Positions 54,219 to 64,000 of a stretch of DNA of 64,000 nucleotides are shown piece after piece. Below the pieces are notes generated by a model. That model was not told where the DNA came from. It made no database searches and saw only the letters and a list, made by a program, of their open reading frames with translations. Origin of the DNA: Caballeronia telluris (lineage in GTDB: Bacteria; Pseudomonadota; Gammaproteobacteria; Burkholderiales; Burkholderiaceae); assembly GCF_001544495.1 (NCBI RefSeq), contig NZ_FCNZ02000013.1, positions 62,001-126,000 on the forward strand. Reading direction: 5' to 3'. The number at the start of each line of letters is the position of its first letter. Position 1 is the first letter of the stretch. The position numbers and the translations under genes were made by a program.

Positions 54219-55376
54219 ATGAACAAGCACACCACCACGCGCGGCGCGATGCTGCGTTATGCCCAGTTCGCCACGGCGAGCGCCGCGCTCGCCATCCTCG
54301 CCGCATGCGGCGGCGGCAGTGACGACAACAACAACAATTCGACGCCGCCGGGCGGCGTCAAGCTGCAAGTCGTTTCGTTCGGCGACAGCCTGTCCGACGT
54401 CGGCACGTACTCGCCCGTGATCACGCGGAGCTTCGGCGGCGGCCGCTTCACGACGAACCCGGGACAGGTCTGGACGCAGAACGTCGCGCAGTATTACGGC
54501 GACACGCTCACGCCCGCCGCGACCGGCGGCTTCGGCGTGCCGCTCACGCCGGGAACGGGCTTCGGCTACGGCCAGGGCGGCGCGCGCGTCACGCTCCAGC
54601 CGGGCATCGGCCACGCGACGCCGGGCACGGCCAACGCCGACTTCTCGCAAGCCACCACCATCCCGATCAACCAGCAGGTGAGCAACTATATCGCCGCGCA
54701 CGGCGGCTTCAACGCGAATCAGCTCGTGTTGATCAACGGCGGCGCGAACGACATCCTGCTGAATCTGACCATCGCGCAGACTGCCGCCGCGCAGGCCGCC
54801 GCCGGGCAGATCCCGCCGCAAGCGGCACAACAGGCGGGCGCGGCGGCGCAGGCCGCGATCCAGCAGGCGGCGATCGATCTGGCAGGTGTCGTCGGGCGGG
54901 TCGTGCAGGCCGGGGCGACGCACGTCGTCGTGTCGAACGTGCCGGACATCGGCACGACGCCGCAAGGCCTCATGAGCGCCGACAAGGGCGCAACGCTCAC
55001 GAGCGCCTCGAACGGTTTCAATACCGTGCTGAAGGGCGCGCTGACGCAGGCCGGCCTGATTTCCAAGGTCATCTACGTGGACCTGCCGCCGCTGCTCGCC
55101 AACATCACGGCGAACTATCAGTCGATGGGCTTCACGGTGTCGAACACGGGGACGGCCTGCAACCTCCAGGCGATGATCGCCGCCGCCACGAAGGCCGGCC
55201 AGACCAATCCGACCGCATTCGGCAGTTCGCTCTTCTGCTCGCCGGAAACGCAGACGGTCGCGGGCGCGGACCAGACGTACATGTACGCCGACACCATCCA
55301 TCCGACGACGCACCTGCACTTGCTGTACGCGCAGGCCGTCGAACAGGCGATCGCTAAGTCCGGGCTCGGGAAGTAA
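54219..55376 (+). CDS. GDSL-family (SGNH) lipase/esterase, putative lipoprotein
   Basis: 385 residues from the ATG at 54219, which has GGAG and GAGG just ahead; earlier in-frame ATGs at 54147 and 54204 are less likely. A lipoprotein signal ends in ILAACGGGSDD. The SGNH blocks are FGDSLSDVGTY (Ser57), NGGANDILL (Gly/Asn block) and DTIHPTTH (Asp358, His361). A region rich in Ala and Gln (TIAQTAAAQAAAGQIPPQAAQQAG) lies in the middle. Substrates may be lipid or acyl esters at the cell surface. A strong terminator follows. Confidence 0.9.
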   Translation: MNKHTTTRGAMLRYAQFATASAALAILAACGGGSDDNNNNSTPPGGVKLQVVSFGDSLSDVGTYSPVITRSFGGGRFTTNPGQVWTQNVAQYYGDTLTPAATGGFGVPLTPGTGFGYGQGGARVTLQPGIGHATPGTANADFSQATTIPINQQVSNYIAAHGGFNANQLVLINGGANDILLNLTIAQTAAAQAAAGQIPPQAAQQAGAAAQAAIQQAAIDLAGVVGRVVQAGATHVVVSNVPDIGTTPQGLMSADKGATLTSASNGFNTVLKGALTQAGLISKVIYVDLPPLLANITANYQSMGFTVSNTGTACNLQAMIAAATKAGQTNPTAFGSSLFCSPETQTVAGADQTYMYADTIHPTTHLHLLYAQAVEQAIAKSGLGK

Positions 55377-55410
55377 TTCGGGCTTTTTGGTTAGAAGCCG
55401 TCTGAAAGCG

Positions 55411-55447
55411 AAACGCCCGGTCGATCGACCGGGCGTTTTGCTTTTTT
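55411..55447. terminator. Two-way terminator between the GDSL gene and sua5
   Basis: The 28 bases 55411-55438 are a perfect palindrome (stem around GATC), followed by T-runs at 55435-55438 and 55442-55447. A-runs on the other side (55411-55413) make it work for the minus strand too. Confidence 0.93.
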
Positions 55448-55471
55448 GCCCTGTTTCGCGACGAGGAAAGC

Positions 55472-56494
55472 CTATTCCTGCGCCTCGAACGCCGCCGCCG
55501 CGCGCCCGAGCCGATCGTTCACCGCGATCCATTCGATCGATTCGGGCAGCTTTTCGATCAGGATTCGCTCGACGTTCGCCCGGTCCAGCGCGCGCAGCAA
55601 GCCGTAGAGATCGCGCGCGTAGGTCTGCGGGTCTTCCGGCGCGGCGACGAAATGCACGCCCGGCGCCTGCGCCCACGCGAGCGCGCTCGACGCGCGCGCG
55701 ACGAGCGCGATTTTCTGCACGTTCGACGCGCCGTGCGACGCGAGCAGCGCTTCGATCGCCGCGAACGGCAACAGCGCGAGCGGCGTGCGGGGCGCGTAAT
55801 GCGCCTTCAGCGTGCCGGAGGCGCGCGGCGCGGTGGCGTCGCTGCCGTCGGGCAGGCGCGGCGCGACGCCGAGCACGTCCGCGATGGCCTGCGGGCTCAC
55901 ATGACCCGGGCGCAACAGCGCCGGAAAGCCGCGCGATAAATCCAGGATGGTCGATTCGATGCCGACGTCCGCCGCGCCGCCGTCGAGCACATGAACCGTC
56001 GCGCCGAACTCGTCGCGCACATGCTGCGCGGTCGTCGGGCTGACGTGTCCGAAGCGGTTCGCCGACGGCCCCGCCACGCCACCATGTCCGCCGCGCCGCG
56101 CACTGAACGCCGACAAAAGCTGCTGCGCCACCGGATGCGATGGCGCGCGAATCCCGACCGAGTCCTGCCCGCCGCTGACCGCCGCCGGAATATGCGCGGC
56201 GCGCTTCAGGATCAGCGTGAGCGGACCGGGCCAGAAGGCGTCGATCAGCTTGAGCGCGTCGGGGACGAGCGACTGCACCCAGTACGCCGGATCGCCTTCG
56301 GGCGCGAGATGCACGATCACCGGATGATTCGCCGGGCGCCCCTTCGCCGCGTAAATGCGCGCGATGGCGTCCGGATTCTCGGCGTCGCCGCCGAGGCCGT
56401 ACACCGTTTCGGTCGGAAACGCGACGAGTTCGCCCGCGTCGAGAAGCGCCGCCGCTTCGTCGATCTGCGCGGCGCCCGGGTAGAGGATGCTCAT
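55472..56494 (-). CDS. sua5: L-threonylcarbamoyladenylate synthase (Sua5/YrdC/YciO family)
   Basis: 340 residues: a YrdC domain (about 1-200) plus a Sua5 C-terminal domain. Blocks are GELVAFPTETVYGLGGDA, IYAAKGRPANHPVIVHL, WPGPLTLILKR, VAGPSANRFGHVSPT and DVGIESTILDL, then LRPGHVSPQAI. It makes threonylcarbamoyl-AMP for the t6A37 modification of tRNA. It is the last gene of a run with purK, purE and purC, ten bases after purK, so they are cotranscribed. The Sua5 domain separates it from the shorter TsaC. Confidence 0.92.
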   Translation of the reverse strand: MSILYPGAAQIDEAAALLDAGELVAFPTETVYGLGGDAENPDAIARIYAAKGRPANHPVIVHLAPEGDPAYWVQSLVPDALKLIDAFWPGPLTLILKRAAHIPAAVSGGQDSVGIRAPSHPVAQQLLSAFSARRGGHGGVAGPSANRFGHVSPTTAQHVRDEFGATVHVLDGGAADVGIESTILDLSRGFPALLRPGHVSPQAIADVLGVAPRLPDGSDATAPRASGTLKAHYAPRTPLALLPFAAIEALLASHGASNVQKIALVARASSALAWAQAPGVHFVAAPEDPQTYARDLYGLLRALDRANVERILIEKLPESIEWIAVNDRLGRAAAAFEAQE

Positions 56495-56504
56495 CGGCGC
56501 GCGC

Positions 56505-57692
56505 TCAATCGAGCGGGATGTGCAGCATGCGTGCGCAGTCGCGTGCCGCCGTGCGGGCTTCTTCGAGCGTCTCCGCCGTGAAGTTGATGTGGCCCATCTT
56601 GCGGCCCGCGCGCGCCTCTTCCTTGCCGTACAGATGCAGACGCGCCGCCGGCATCGCGGCGACTTCCGTCCACGGCGGCGTGCGCGCCTTCTTGCCGTCG
56701 AACCAGACGTCGCCGAGCAGGTTCAGCATCGCGGCCGGCGAATGCTGGCGCGTGTCGCCGAGCGGCATGCCGGTCATCGCGCGCACTTGCTGCTCGAACT
56801 GGCTCGTCGCGCAGGCATCGACCGTGTAGTGCCCCGAGTTGTGCGGACGCGGCGCCATTTCGTTGGCGATCAGCGTGCCGTCTTCGAGGATGAAGAACTC
56901 GACGCACAGCACGCCGATATAGCCGAGCTTCGCGGCGATCGTAAGCGCGGCGTCCTGCGCCTGCGCGACGAGCGACGCGGACGCGTCGGGCGCGGGCACG
57001 ACCGTCTTCGCGAGAATGCCGTTGACGTGAACGTTCTGCGCGAGCGGGAACACGGCCGACTTGCCGTCGCCGCCGCGCGCGATCAGCACGGACACCTCGA
57101 ACTTGAGCGGCATGCGCTTTTCGAGCACGCACGGCACGCCGGCGAGCGACGCATACGCGGTGCGCACTTCGTCGACGTTGCGCACGCGGATCTGGCCCTT
57201 GCCGTCGTAGCCGAGGCGCGCGGTCTTCAGGATGCCGGGCAGCACGGCGGCGATCTTGTCGTCGGGAATGGCGGCGAGCGCTTCCGGCGATTCGATCACG
57301 ACGTGCGGCGCGACCGGCACGCCGGCGTCGCAAATAAAGCGCTTCTCGGCGACGCGATCCTGCGCGATCGCGACGCACTTCGCCCCCGGGCTCACGAACG
57401 TGCAGTTCGCGAGGAATTCGAGGCTCGCGGCGGGCACGTTCTCGAATTCCGTCGACACCGCCGCGCACAGGCGGCCGAGTTCGGTGAGCGCGGCTTTGTC
57501 GTCGTAGGACGCGCGGATGTGTCGGTCCGCGACGGCGCCCGCCGGGCTCGACTCGTCCGGATCGAGGACGGCGACGCGATAGCCCATCGACTGCGCCGCG
57601 AAACAGAACATGCGGCCGAGCTGGCCGCCACCGACCATGCCGAGCCAGGCGCCGGGCAGGATGGGTGAAACCGGAGAGTTGTGTGGGTTCAT
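56505..57692 (-). CDS. purK: 5-(carboxyamino)imidazole ribonucleotide synthase
   Basis: 395 residues, an ATP-grasp enzyme. The start [30 protein letters not shown] is typical of PurK. Later [15 protein letters not shown] (ATP-grasp loop), [20 protein letters not shown] and [18 protein letters not shown] with the active-site region are present. It turns AIR, ATP and bicarbonate into N5-CAIR in purine synthesis. purE lies 42 bases ahead on the same strand and encodes the next step. The ribosome binding site is weak. Confidence 0.97.
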   Translation of the reverse strand: MNPHNSPVSPILPGAWLGMVGGGQLGRMFCFAAQSMGYRVAVLDPDESSPAGAVADRHIRASYDDKAALTELGRLCAAVSTEFENVPAASLEFLANCTFVSPGAKCVAIAQDRVAEKRFICDAGVPVAPHVVIESPEALAAIPDDKIAAVLPGILKTARLGYDGKGQIRVRNVDEVRTAYASLAGVPCVLEKRMPLKFEVSVLIARGGDGKSAVFPLAQNVHVNGILAKTVVPAPDASASLVAQAQDAALTIAAKLGYIGVLCVEFFILEDGTLIANEMAPRPHNSGHYTVDACATSQFEQQVRAMTGMPLGDTRQHSPAAMLNLLGDVWFDGKKARTPPWTEVAAMPAARLHLYGKEEARAGRKMGHINFTAETLEEARTAARDCARMLHIPLD

Positions 57693-57734
57693 CTTCGTGT
57701 GTTCTTGGCCGCCATGGCGGCCGTGGGACCGCGA

Positions 57735-58253
57735 TTAAAGCGGCGGCAAAACCATCGCATGCGCGGCTTCGTTCTGACGCACGCGGAACGCAGCGAGGCG
57801 TTCGGCGTATGCGTCGTTCGTGCCGGAGAGAATCGATACCGCGAACAGCGCCGCATTCGCCGCGCCCGCCTCGCCGATCGCAAACGTCGCGACCGGCACG
57901 CCCTTCGGCATCTGCACGATCGAATGCAGCGAATCGACGCCCTTCAGATACTTGCTCGCGACCGGCACGCCGAGCACCGGCACGGTCGTCTTCGCGGCCA
58001 GCATGCCGGGCAGATGCGCCGCCCCGCCCGCGCCCGCGATGATCGCACGCAGCCCGCGCTCGCGCGCCTTTTCGGCGTACTCGAACATCTCGTCCGGCAT
58101 GCGATGCGCCGAGACGACCTTCGCCTCGTAAGGCACGCCGAATTCCTGCAGGATCGCGACCGCGTTCTTCATCACGTCCCAGTCGGAACTGGAGCCCATC
58201 AGCACGCCGATGACCGGCGCGGCGTGCGTGTGGGCGGTCTGTGCTTCGCTCAT
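57735..58253 (-). CDS. purE: N5-carboxyaminoimidazole ribonucleotide mutase
   Basis: 172 residues. The PurE signature is clear: [70 protein letters not shown] and [21 protein letters not shown]. The catalytic His is in SAHR. It converts N5-CAIR to CAIR. It lies between purC (18 bases before) and purK (42 bases after). Confidence 0.97.
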   Translation of the reverse strand: MSEAQTAHTHAAPVIGVLMGSSSDWDVMKNAVAILQEFGVPYEAKVVSAHRMPDEMFEYAEKARERGLRAIIAGAGGAAHLPGMLAAKTTVPVLGVPVASKYLKGVDSLHSIVQMPKGVPVATFAIGEAGAANAALFAVSILSGTNDAYAERLAAFRVRQNEAAHAMVLPPL

Positions 58254-58271
58254 CTTGGTTGTCCGTCCCAG

Positions 58272-59174
58272 TTAAACGAGCGACTGCCCGGTCAGGCGTT
58301 GCAGTGCCTCTTCGTACTTTTCGGCCGTCTTCGCGACCACGTCGTCCGGCAGCTTCGGCGCGGGCGGCTCTTTCTTCCACGGCTGCGTTTCGAGCCAGTC
58401 GCGCACGAACTGCTTGTCGAACGAAGGCGGATTCGTGCCGACCTGATAGCCGTCGGCGGGCCAGAAGCGCGACGAATCGGCCGTCAGCACTTCGTCCATC
58501 AGATACAGTTCGCCGCGCTCGTCGAGCCCGAATTCGAACTTGGTATCCGCGATGATGATGCCGCGCGTCGCCGCGTACTCGGCCGCTTCCTTGTACAGCT
58601 TGATCGAAATGTCGCGGATCGTCGCCGACAGTTCGGTGCCGATGCGGCGCTCCATCTCATCGTAGGTGATGTTTTCGTCGTGATGGCCCATTTCGGCCTT
58701 CGCGGCCGGCGTGAAAATGGGTTCGGGCAGCTTCTGCGCGTTTTGCAGGCCCGGCGGCAGTTCAACGCCGCACACGGCGCCCGTCGCCTGATAGTCCTTC
58801 CAGCCGCTGCCGGCGAGATAGCCGCGCACCACGGCTTCCACCAGGATCGGCTCAAGGCGCTTCACCACGACCGCGCGCCCCTTGACCTGGTCGACTTCGT
58901 CCGGCGCGACGACGGTCGCCGGATCGATGCCGGTATTGTGGTTCGGCACGATGTGCGCGAGCTTGCCGAACCAGAAATCGGCCATCTGGTTGAGCACGCG
59001 GCCCTTGTTCGGAATCGGCTCGCCCATGATGACGTCGAACGCGGAGAGGCGGTCGGTCGTGACGATCAGGAGCTTGTCCTGACCGACGGCGTAGTTGTCG
59101 CGGACCTTGCCGCGCCCGAGCAGCGGCAAGGACTGGATCGTGGATTCGAGAAGTGTGGAACGCGGAGTAGCCAT
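58272..59174 (-). CDS. purC: Phosphoribosylaminoimidazole-succinocarboxamide synthase (SAICAR synthase)
   Basis: 300 residues from the ATG at 59174; a longer frame to 59270 reads through the fba terminator and is rejected. Blocks are [94 protein letters not shown] and DKQFVRDWL. It joins CAIR with aspartate. It begins the purCEK-sua5 run, after fba. The length and type (about 300 residues) match the longer SAICAR synthases. Confidence 0.97.
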   Translation of the reverse strand: MATPRSTLLESTIQSLPLLGRGKVRDNYAVGQDKLLIVTTDRLSAFDVIMGEPIPNKGRVLNQMADFWFGKLAHIVPNHNTGIDPATVVAPDEVDQVKGRAVVVKRLEPILVEAVVRGYLAGSGWKDYQATGAVCGVELPPGLQNAQKLPEPIFTPAAKAEMGHHDENITYDEMERRIGTELSATIRDISIKLYKEAAEYAATRGIIIADTKFEFGLDERGELYLMDEVLTADSSRFWPADGYQVGTNPPSFDKQFVRDWLETQPWKKEPPAPKLPDDVVAKTAEKYEEALQRLTGQSLV

Positions 59175-59269
59175 CGTGATCGACCGGAAAAAATGCCGCA
59201 AAAATAAAAGCCAAACGCCGTTCCCCGAAAAGGCAGGAACGGCGGCGGATGACAACCAAACCAAACGCA

Positions 59270-59300
59270 AACGGGTTCCGTGGCGGAACCCGTTGATTTT
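59270..59300. terminator. Hairpin terminator downstream of fba
   Basis: AACGGGTTCCG (59270-59280) pairs with CGGAACCCGTT (59284-59294) around TGG. It lies 20-50 bases beyond the fba stop on the minus strand, with loose T-rich sequence beyond it on that strand, and T-rich bases on the plus side too. It separates fba from purC. Confidence 0.75.
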
Positions 59301-59318
59301 ACTCGCTCAATCTCGAAA

Positions 59319-60383
59319 TTATTTGACGATCTGCGAGAGTTCGCCGGACTTGTACTTCTCGGCGATCTTGTCGAGCGGAATCGGCTTGATCTTGCCGGCC
59401 TGACCTTCACAGCCGAACTGCACGTAGCGTTCGAGACAAATCTTCTTCGCCGCTTCGCGCGCCGGCTTCAGATAGTCGCGCGGATCGAATTTCGACGGAT
59501 TTTCCGCGAAATAGCGGCGGATCGCGCCGGTGATCGCGAGGCGCAGGTCGGTGTCGATATTCACCTTGCGCACGCCGTGCTTGATACCTTCCTGGATTTC
59601 CTCGACCGGCACGCCGTAGGTTTCCTTCATGTCGCCGCCGAATTCGCGGATTTCGGCCAGCAGATTCTGCGGCACCGACGACGAACCGTGCATGACCAGG
59701 TGCGTGTTCGGGATGCGCTGGTGGATTTCCTTGATGCGCTGGATCGCGAGGATGTCGCCCGTGGGCTTCTTCGTGAACTTGTACGCGCCGTGCGAGGTGC
59801 CGATCGCGATCGCCAACGCGTCGCACTGCGTTTTCGCCACGAAGTCGGCGGCCTGCTCGACGTCGGTGAGCAACTGCTCGCGCGTCATCGTGCCTTCGGC
59901 GCCGTGGCCGTCTTCCTTGTCGCCCTTCATGGTTTCCAGCGAACCGAGCACGCCCAGCTCCGCTTCGACCGTCACGCCGATCGAATGCGCCATCTCCACG
60001 ACCTTGCGCGACACGTCGACGTTGTACTCGTAGGACGCCACCGACTTGCCGTCGGCTTCGAGCGAACCGTCCATCATCACGCTCGTGAAGCCGCTCCTGA
60101 TCGCCGCCATGCAGACCGCCGGCGATTGCCCGTGATCCTGGTGCATCACGACCGGAATGTGCGGATACGACTCGACGGCCGCTTCGATCAGGTGACGCAG
60201 GAACGCTTCGCCCGCGTACTTACGCGCGCCGGCCGACGCCTGCATGATGACGGGCGCGTTGACTTCGTTCGCGGCGGCCATGATCGCCTGCACCTGCTCC
60301 AGATTGTTTACGTTAAATGCCGGGAGTCCGTAGCCGTTTTCGGCTGCGTGGTCCAGCAACTGACGCATTGATACGAGAGGCAT
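59319..60383 (-). CDS. fba: Fructose-bisphosphate aldolase, class II
   Basis: 354 residues, usual length for the Calvin/glycolytic class II form. Zinc ligands lie in [10 protein letters not shown] and [15 protein letters not shown], then [22 protein letters not shown] and [22 protein letters not shown] is the phosphate loop. It cleaves fructose 1,6-bisphosphate to two trioses or the reverse. GGAG lies before the ATG. The gene is downstream of pgk and pyk on the same strand, with a 216-base gap that probably carries its own promoter (a TAAAAT-like box on the minus strand near 60441-60446). Confidence 0.97.
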   Translation of the reverse strand: MPLVSMRQLLDHAAENGYGLPAFNVNNLEQVQAIMAAANEVNAPVIMQASAGARKYAGEAFLRHLIEAAVESYPHIPVVMHQDHGQSPAVCMAAIRSGFTSVMMDGSLEADGKSVASYEYNVDVSRKVVEMAHSIGVTVEAELGVLGSLETMKGDKEDGHGAEGTMTREQLLTDVEQAADFVAKTQCDALAIAIGTSHGAYKFTKKPTGDILAIQRIKEIHQRIPNTHLVMHGSSSVPQNLLAEIREFGGDMKETYGVPVEEIQEGIKHGVRKVNIDTDLRLAITGAIRRYFAENPSKFDPRDYLKPAREAAKKICLERYVQFGCEGQAGKIKPIPLDKIAEKYKSGELSQIVK

Positions 60384-60599
60384 TGTGAAACTCCTTGAGA
60401 TGAAACGAATTCTTGGGCGTGCGGCCGGAGATTTTTGAGGATTTTAGCGAAACGCAAGCGCCGATCCTGTGCGCTCGCGTGCGTTCCCGTGCATTTCGTC
60501 ACGCCTTTTTGCCTCCGCCGGCGCATTTCATGGCGCTTTCCGGGTGAAACCCGGCGCGCCGGCGGACGCTGCAAATCCCGCTTCAGACGGCCGCGCCGA

Positions 60600-62036
60600 T
60601 CAGAAAACCTCGCCGACGCGCACGATCTTCAGCGTATTGGTGCCGCCCGCCTGCCCCATCGGCTCGCCGACCGTCAGCACGACCATGTCGCCGCGCGCAG
60701 CGTAGCCCTTGCTCACGACCACTTCCAGCGCCTGATGCAGCGCGGTGTCGCGGTCGGTGTTGGTGTCGAGGTGCAGCGGCGTGACGTTGCGGTACAGCGA
60801 CATCGTGCGCTCGCTGCCGAGGCGCGGCGTCAGCGCGAAGATCGGCACGTGGGTCCAGTGGCGCGACATCCAGAGCGCGGTCGCGCCCGATTCCGTCAGC
60901 GCGACGATCGCCTTCGCGCCGAGGTGATAGGCCGTGAAGAGCGCGCCCATCGCGATCGACTGGTCGATGCGCGTGAAGGTGCGGTCGAGGAAATCCTTGT
61001 CGAGCTGCGAGTCTTCCGACTTCTCCGCTTCGACGCAGATCGCCGCCATCGTCTCGATGGTCGTCACCGGATACTTGCCCGCCGCGGTTTCGGCGGAGAG
61101 CATCACGGCGTCGGTGCCGTCGAGCACGGCGTTCGCCACGTCCGATACTTCCGCGCGCGTCGGCACGGGCGCGTGGATCATGGATTCCATCATCTGCGTG
61201 GCCGTGATCACGAGCTTGTTCGACTCGCGCGCCATGCGGATCATGCGCTTTTGCAGCGCCGGCACTGCGGCGTTGCCCACTTCGACCGCCAGATCGCCGC
61301 GCGCGACCATGATGCCGTCGGACGCGTCGAGGATGCCTTGCAGCGCGGGAATCGCTTCCGCGCGCTCGATCTTCGCGATCATCTTCGGCTTAAGGCCATA
61401 CGGCTGGCCGGCGATGTTCGCCAACTGCCGCGCCATTTCCATGTCGGTGGCGTTCTTCGGGAACGACACCGCGACGAAATCCGCGCCGAGCGACATCGCC
61501 GTCTTGATGTCCTCCATGTCCTTCTCGGTCAGCGCGGGCGCGGTCAAACCGCCGCCCTGACGGTTGATGCCCTTGTTGTTCGACAGTTCGCCGCCGACCT
61601 TGACCGTCGTATGCACTTCCTCGCCGATCACGCGCGTCACGTCGAGCACGATCAGGCCGTCGTTCAGAAGCAGGATGTCGCCGGGGCGCAGATCGCGCGG
61701 CAGGTCCTTGTAGTCGAGGCCGACGCGCTCGTTGTTGCCCATTTCGCAGTTCGCGTCGAGGACGAACGAATTACCCGCGATCAGCATCGTCTTGCCGTTC
61801 TCGAACTTGCCGACGCGGATTTTCGGGCCTTGCAGGTCGGCCATCAGGGCGACTTCGCGGCCGACCTTGCGCGCGGCTTCGCGCACCCATTCGGCGCGCT
61901 GGCGATGATCGTCGGCGGTGCCGTGCGAGAAGTTGAAACGGACTACGTCGAGACCCGCCTGCATCATCTGCAGCAGGGTGTCGGGGTTGCTGGAAGCGGG
62001 GCCGATGGTGGCAACGATCTTGGTGGCGCGATGCAT
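60600..62036 (-). CDS. pyk: Pyruvate kinase
   Basis: 478 residues from the ATG at 62036, with GAGG just ahead. The start HRATKIVATIGPASSNPDTLLQMMQAGLDVVRFNFSHG is the normal N-terminus, and MADLQGPKIRVG, VSFPKNATDMEMAR, KPKMIAKIERAEAI, DGIMVARGDLAVEVG and SAETAAGKYPVTT complete the active site. It makes pyruvate and ATP from phosphoenolpyruvate. The frame stays open for a long way upstream, covering a 377-base gap; the short start is chosen by family and ribosome binding site. It lies between pgk and fba. Confidence 0.96.
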   Translation of the reverse strand: MHRATKIVATIGPASSNPDTLLQMMQAGLDVVRFNFSHGTADDHRQRAEWVREAARKVGREVALMADLQGPKIRVGKFENGKTMLIAGNSFVLDANCEMGNNERVGLDYKDLPRDLRPGDILLLNDGLIVLDVTRVIGEEVHTTVKVGGELSNNKGINRQGGGLTAPALTEKDMEDIKTAMSLGADFVAVSFPKNATDMEMARQLANIAGQPYGLKPKMIAKIERAEAIPALQGILDASDGIMVARGDLAVEVGNAAVPALQKRMIRMARESNKLVITATQMMESMIHAPVPTRAEVSDVANAVLDGTDAVMLSAETAAGKYPVTTIETMAAICVEAEKSEDSQLDKDFLDRTFTRIDQSIAMGALFTAYHLGAKAIVALTESGATALWMSRHWTHVPIFALTPRLGSERTMSLYRNVTPLHLDTNTDRDTALHQALEVVVSKGYAARGDMVVLTVGEPMGQAGGTNTLKIVRVGEVF

Positions 62037-62413
62037 GTCATTCCTCGTCTTGGTGGAGTCGCCGTAAGCGGCGCTGCGAGCATGTTGCGCGGCGGGCGAA
62101 GTATTGCTCTGCGACCGCGAGTGCGCGCCGGTCGTGGCCGGCGTCGCTTTATGTGTGTTGTCCAGCCGCTCGCCGTTCGTGCCGCCGATCAGCACGGCCG
62201 ACGCGTTGGCGAGCGCCCTTGCCGCGTCCGGGTCCCCATGCGATTCGCCCGATCCTGCGGCTGTCTCGGCGTCGCGGGCGGCGGCCGTCACGGCCAGCGC
62301 CTGCTCCGCGTGCTGTTCTTCTGCTGCTTGTGTTTGATTTTGCGTCTCTTCCATTTGCGCGCGCCCGGCCTGTGGCGCGCCCTTCTTCTCCGGCCTGATG
62401 CGAGCCGTCAAGC
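62037..62413. other. Gap between pgk and pyk with an open frame in line with pyk
   Basis: 377 bases without an accepted gene. On the minus strand the pyk frame stays open through it, with an ATG at 62354 that would add 106 residues of Gln/Ala/Glu/Ser-rich low-complexity sequence. The ribosome binding site for that start is poor (GGAGAAGAAGGG lies about 30 bases ahead). It is more likely untranslated leader or promoter DNA for pyk. Confidence 0.5.
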
Positions 62414-63604
62414 TCAGGCCCGCGATTCGAGCACTTCCACCGCGGGCAGCTTCTTGCCTTCCAGGAATTCGAGGAACGCGCCGCCGCCGGTGGAGATATA
62501 GCTGACCTTGTCGTGGATGCCGTACTTCGCGATGGCCGCGAGCGTGTCGCCGCCGCCCGCGATCGAGAACGCCGGCGAATTCGCGATGGCGTCCGCGAGC
62601 GTCTTCGTGCCGTTGCCGAACTGATCGAATTCGAACACGCCGACCGGGCCGTTCCACACGATCGTACCGGCCTTTTCGAGTTGCGCGGCGAGCGCCTTCG
62701 CGGTGTCCGGACCGATGTCGAGGATCAGGTCGTCGTCGGCCACCTGGTCGACGGACTTCGTTTCCGCCTTCGCGGTCGCGGCGGACTCCTTCGCCGTCAC
62801 GACGTCGCTCGGGATCGGCACCGAGGCACCGCGCGCACGCGCTTCCGCGATGATCGTCTTGGCTTCGTCGAGCAGATCGGCTTCCGCGAGCGATTTGCCG
62901 ATTTTCAGGCCCGACGCGAGCATGAACGTGTTGGCGATGCCGCCGCCGACGATCAGCTGATCCACCTTCGACGCGAGCGACTTCAGGATGGTGAGCTTGG
63001 TGGACACCTTCGAGCCCGCGACGATCGCGACGAGCGGCCGCTTCGGGTTGCCGAGCGCCTTGCCGAGCGCGTCGAGTTCGGCGGCGAGCAGCGGGCCCGC
63101 GCATGCGACGCCCGCGTACTTCGCGATGCCGTGCGTGGTCGCTTCGGCGCGGTGCGCGGTGCCGAACGCGTCGTTCACGTAGATGTCGCACAGCTTCGCC
63201 ATTTTTTGCGCGAGGCCGTCGTCATTCTTCTTTTCGCCCTTGTTGCAGCGGCAGTTTTCGAGCAGCACGACATTGCCCGGCTGCACGTCGACGCCATCGA
63301 CCCAGTCGGCGACGAGCGGCACGTCGCGCCCGAGCAGCTCCGAGAGGCGCTTCGCGACCGGCGCGAGCGAGTCTTCCGGCTTGAACTGGCCTTCGGTCGG
63401 ACGGCCGAGGTGCGACGTGACCATCACGGCGGCGCCCGCTTCGAGCGCGTCGCGGATCGCCGGCACCGACGCGCGCACGCGCGTGTCTTCGGTGATGTTG
63501 CCCTGGTCGTCCTGCGGAACGTTGAGGTCGGCGCGGATGAAAACGCGCTTGCCTGAGACTTTGCCTTCGGCGATCAAATCGGTGAAACGCAGTACTTTCG
63601 TCAT
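62414..63604 (-). CDS. pgk: Phosphoglycerate kinase
   Basis: 396 residues from the ATG at 63604; the frame extends to 63856 but without family support. Blocks are [104 protein letters not shown] and the ending [13 protein letters not shown]. It transfers phosphate between 1,3-bisphosphoglycerate and ADP in glycolysis. It is the first gene of the glycolytic minus-strand run here. Confidence 0.97.
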   Translation of the reverse strand: MTKVLRFTDLIAEGKVSGKRVFIRADLNVPQDDQGNITEDTRVRASVPAIRDALEAGAAVMVTSHLGRPTEGQFKPEDSLAPVAKRLSELLGRDVPLVADWVDGVDVQPGNVVLLENCRCNKGEKKNDDGLAQKMAKLCDIYVNDAFGTAHRAEATTHGIAKYAGVACAGPLLAAELDALGKALGNPKRPLVAIVAGSKVSTKLTILKSLASKVDQLIVGGGIANTFMLASGLKIGKSLAEADLLDEAKTIIAEARARGASVPIPSDVVTAKESAATAKAETKSVDQVADDDLILDIGPDTAKALAAQLEKAGTIVWNGPVGVFEFDQFGNGTKTLADAIANSPAFSIAGGGDTLAAIAKYGIHDKVSYISTGGGAFLEFLEGKKLPAVEVLESRA

Positions 63605-64000
63605 GGGAGTCAACGTGGTAGAGAAGCGGTTCGGGCGAAGAAGGCCGGCTTGGCGACCGGCCAGGGCATCAGGTCGGCGCGGCGCCGGTGGAGCGTCGGC
63701 CGCGCTTCGGGTGAGCGAGCCGGCCGCCGGGTTTCGGTGAATCATCGGCTGAAAACACCGGCTGCGACGGGCTGACGGTTCGGGCGGTTCGGGCTGAAAC
63801 GGACGGGCAGCGTCGCGGGAACGAAGCATTCGACGATGCGCGGGCAATGCATGCAAGACGATGCGAAGGAGGTTGCCGGCCTGCCGCGGCGCCGACCGTA
63901 AAGGCGCGGAGCCGCGAGTGGTGAAGCTGAAGCACAGTGACTGCCGGAAACACGTTCAGACCTCGTTCGATGCGACAGCAAGACCGTCATTTTAACCGAT
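63605..64000. other. Gene-free region upstream of pgk to the right edge
   Basis: 396 bases with no credible gene; the short frames on both strands are shadows. On the minus strand TAAAAT (63989-63994) looks like a -10 box, with its -35 partner beyond the window. If used, the pgk transcript would have a long leader of about 380 bases. Confidence 0.4.

Noticed and set aside
1..64000. tRNA or rRNA genes, prophage, insertion sequences
   Set aside because: I saw no cloverleaf-like segments, no transposase or integrase frames, and no terminal inverted repeats.

Overview
The window is a 64 kb piece of a high-GC betaproteobacterial genome. It is most likely a Burkholderiaceae chromosome of the Paraburkholderia/Caballeronia type. 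The grounds are gene content and order: the exonuclease-ligase-helicase-PdeM repair operon, adjacent hmgA-fahA, a pgk-pyk-fba-purC-purE-purK-sua5 run, and a TetR-controlled RND pump. The genus is inferred from remembered gene order, not from a search. I see no rRNA, tRNA, CRISPR array, prophage or insertion sequence.

Layout. 1-1543: a LysR gene tail, a decayed D-2-hydroxyacid dehydrogenase and an orphan gene. 1670-7675: four overlapping genes for ligase-associated DNA repair. 7669-10851: a small secreted protein and two MFS transporters. 10843-13481: the last steps of tyrosine/homogentisate breakdown. 13759-14580: a degenerate EAL protein. 14819-25252: a polyol (D-arabinitol/sorbitol type) catabolic cluster with two dehydrogenases, a xylulokinase, a SorC-type regulator, a HAD phosphatase and a complete ABC importer. 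25544-28609: zur plus a zinc ABC importer behind a Zur-like box. 28658-33403: glutathione-dependent formaldehyde oxidation (adhC, fghA) downstream of an AGE-family epimerase and a second FGGY sugar kinase. 33739-37396: a nucleobase permease and a PhoX-like exported phosphatase. 37479-44671: a tripartite RND efflux pump with a divergent TetR repressor and an AcrR-like operator. 44651-48382: an isochorismatase-fold hydrolase with a GlxA-type regulator, a CoxG-like protein, a DUF427 protein and a small exported protein. 48538-52128: an HtrA/DegP protease with a two-component system. 52328-55376: PBP4 and a GDSL lipoprotein. 55472-63604: sua5, purK, purE, purC, fba, pyk and pgk, all on the minus strand.

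How the genes work together. The polyol cluster is a full route: import by a periplasmic binding protein, two permeases and an ATPase; oxidation of the polyol to a ketose by the long-chain or the short-chain dehydrogenase; phosphorylation of D-xylulose into the pentose phosphate pathway. A 33-bp dyad upstream of the first dehydrogenase is a good operator candidate. The zinc module is self-contained; the histidine-rich segment sits on the ATPase rather than on the binding protein. The repair operon carries every catalytic motif expected of an exonuclease, ligase, helicase and phosphoesterase.

Most genes belong to known families. The least explained items are the orphan gene at 1007-1543, the DUF427-CoxG pair with its 8/9-bp tandem repeats, the His-tailed zinc ATPase, the degenerate EAL protein, the open frame in front of pyk, and several dyads that look like operators. 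I found no clear evidence for a wholly new system.
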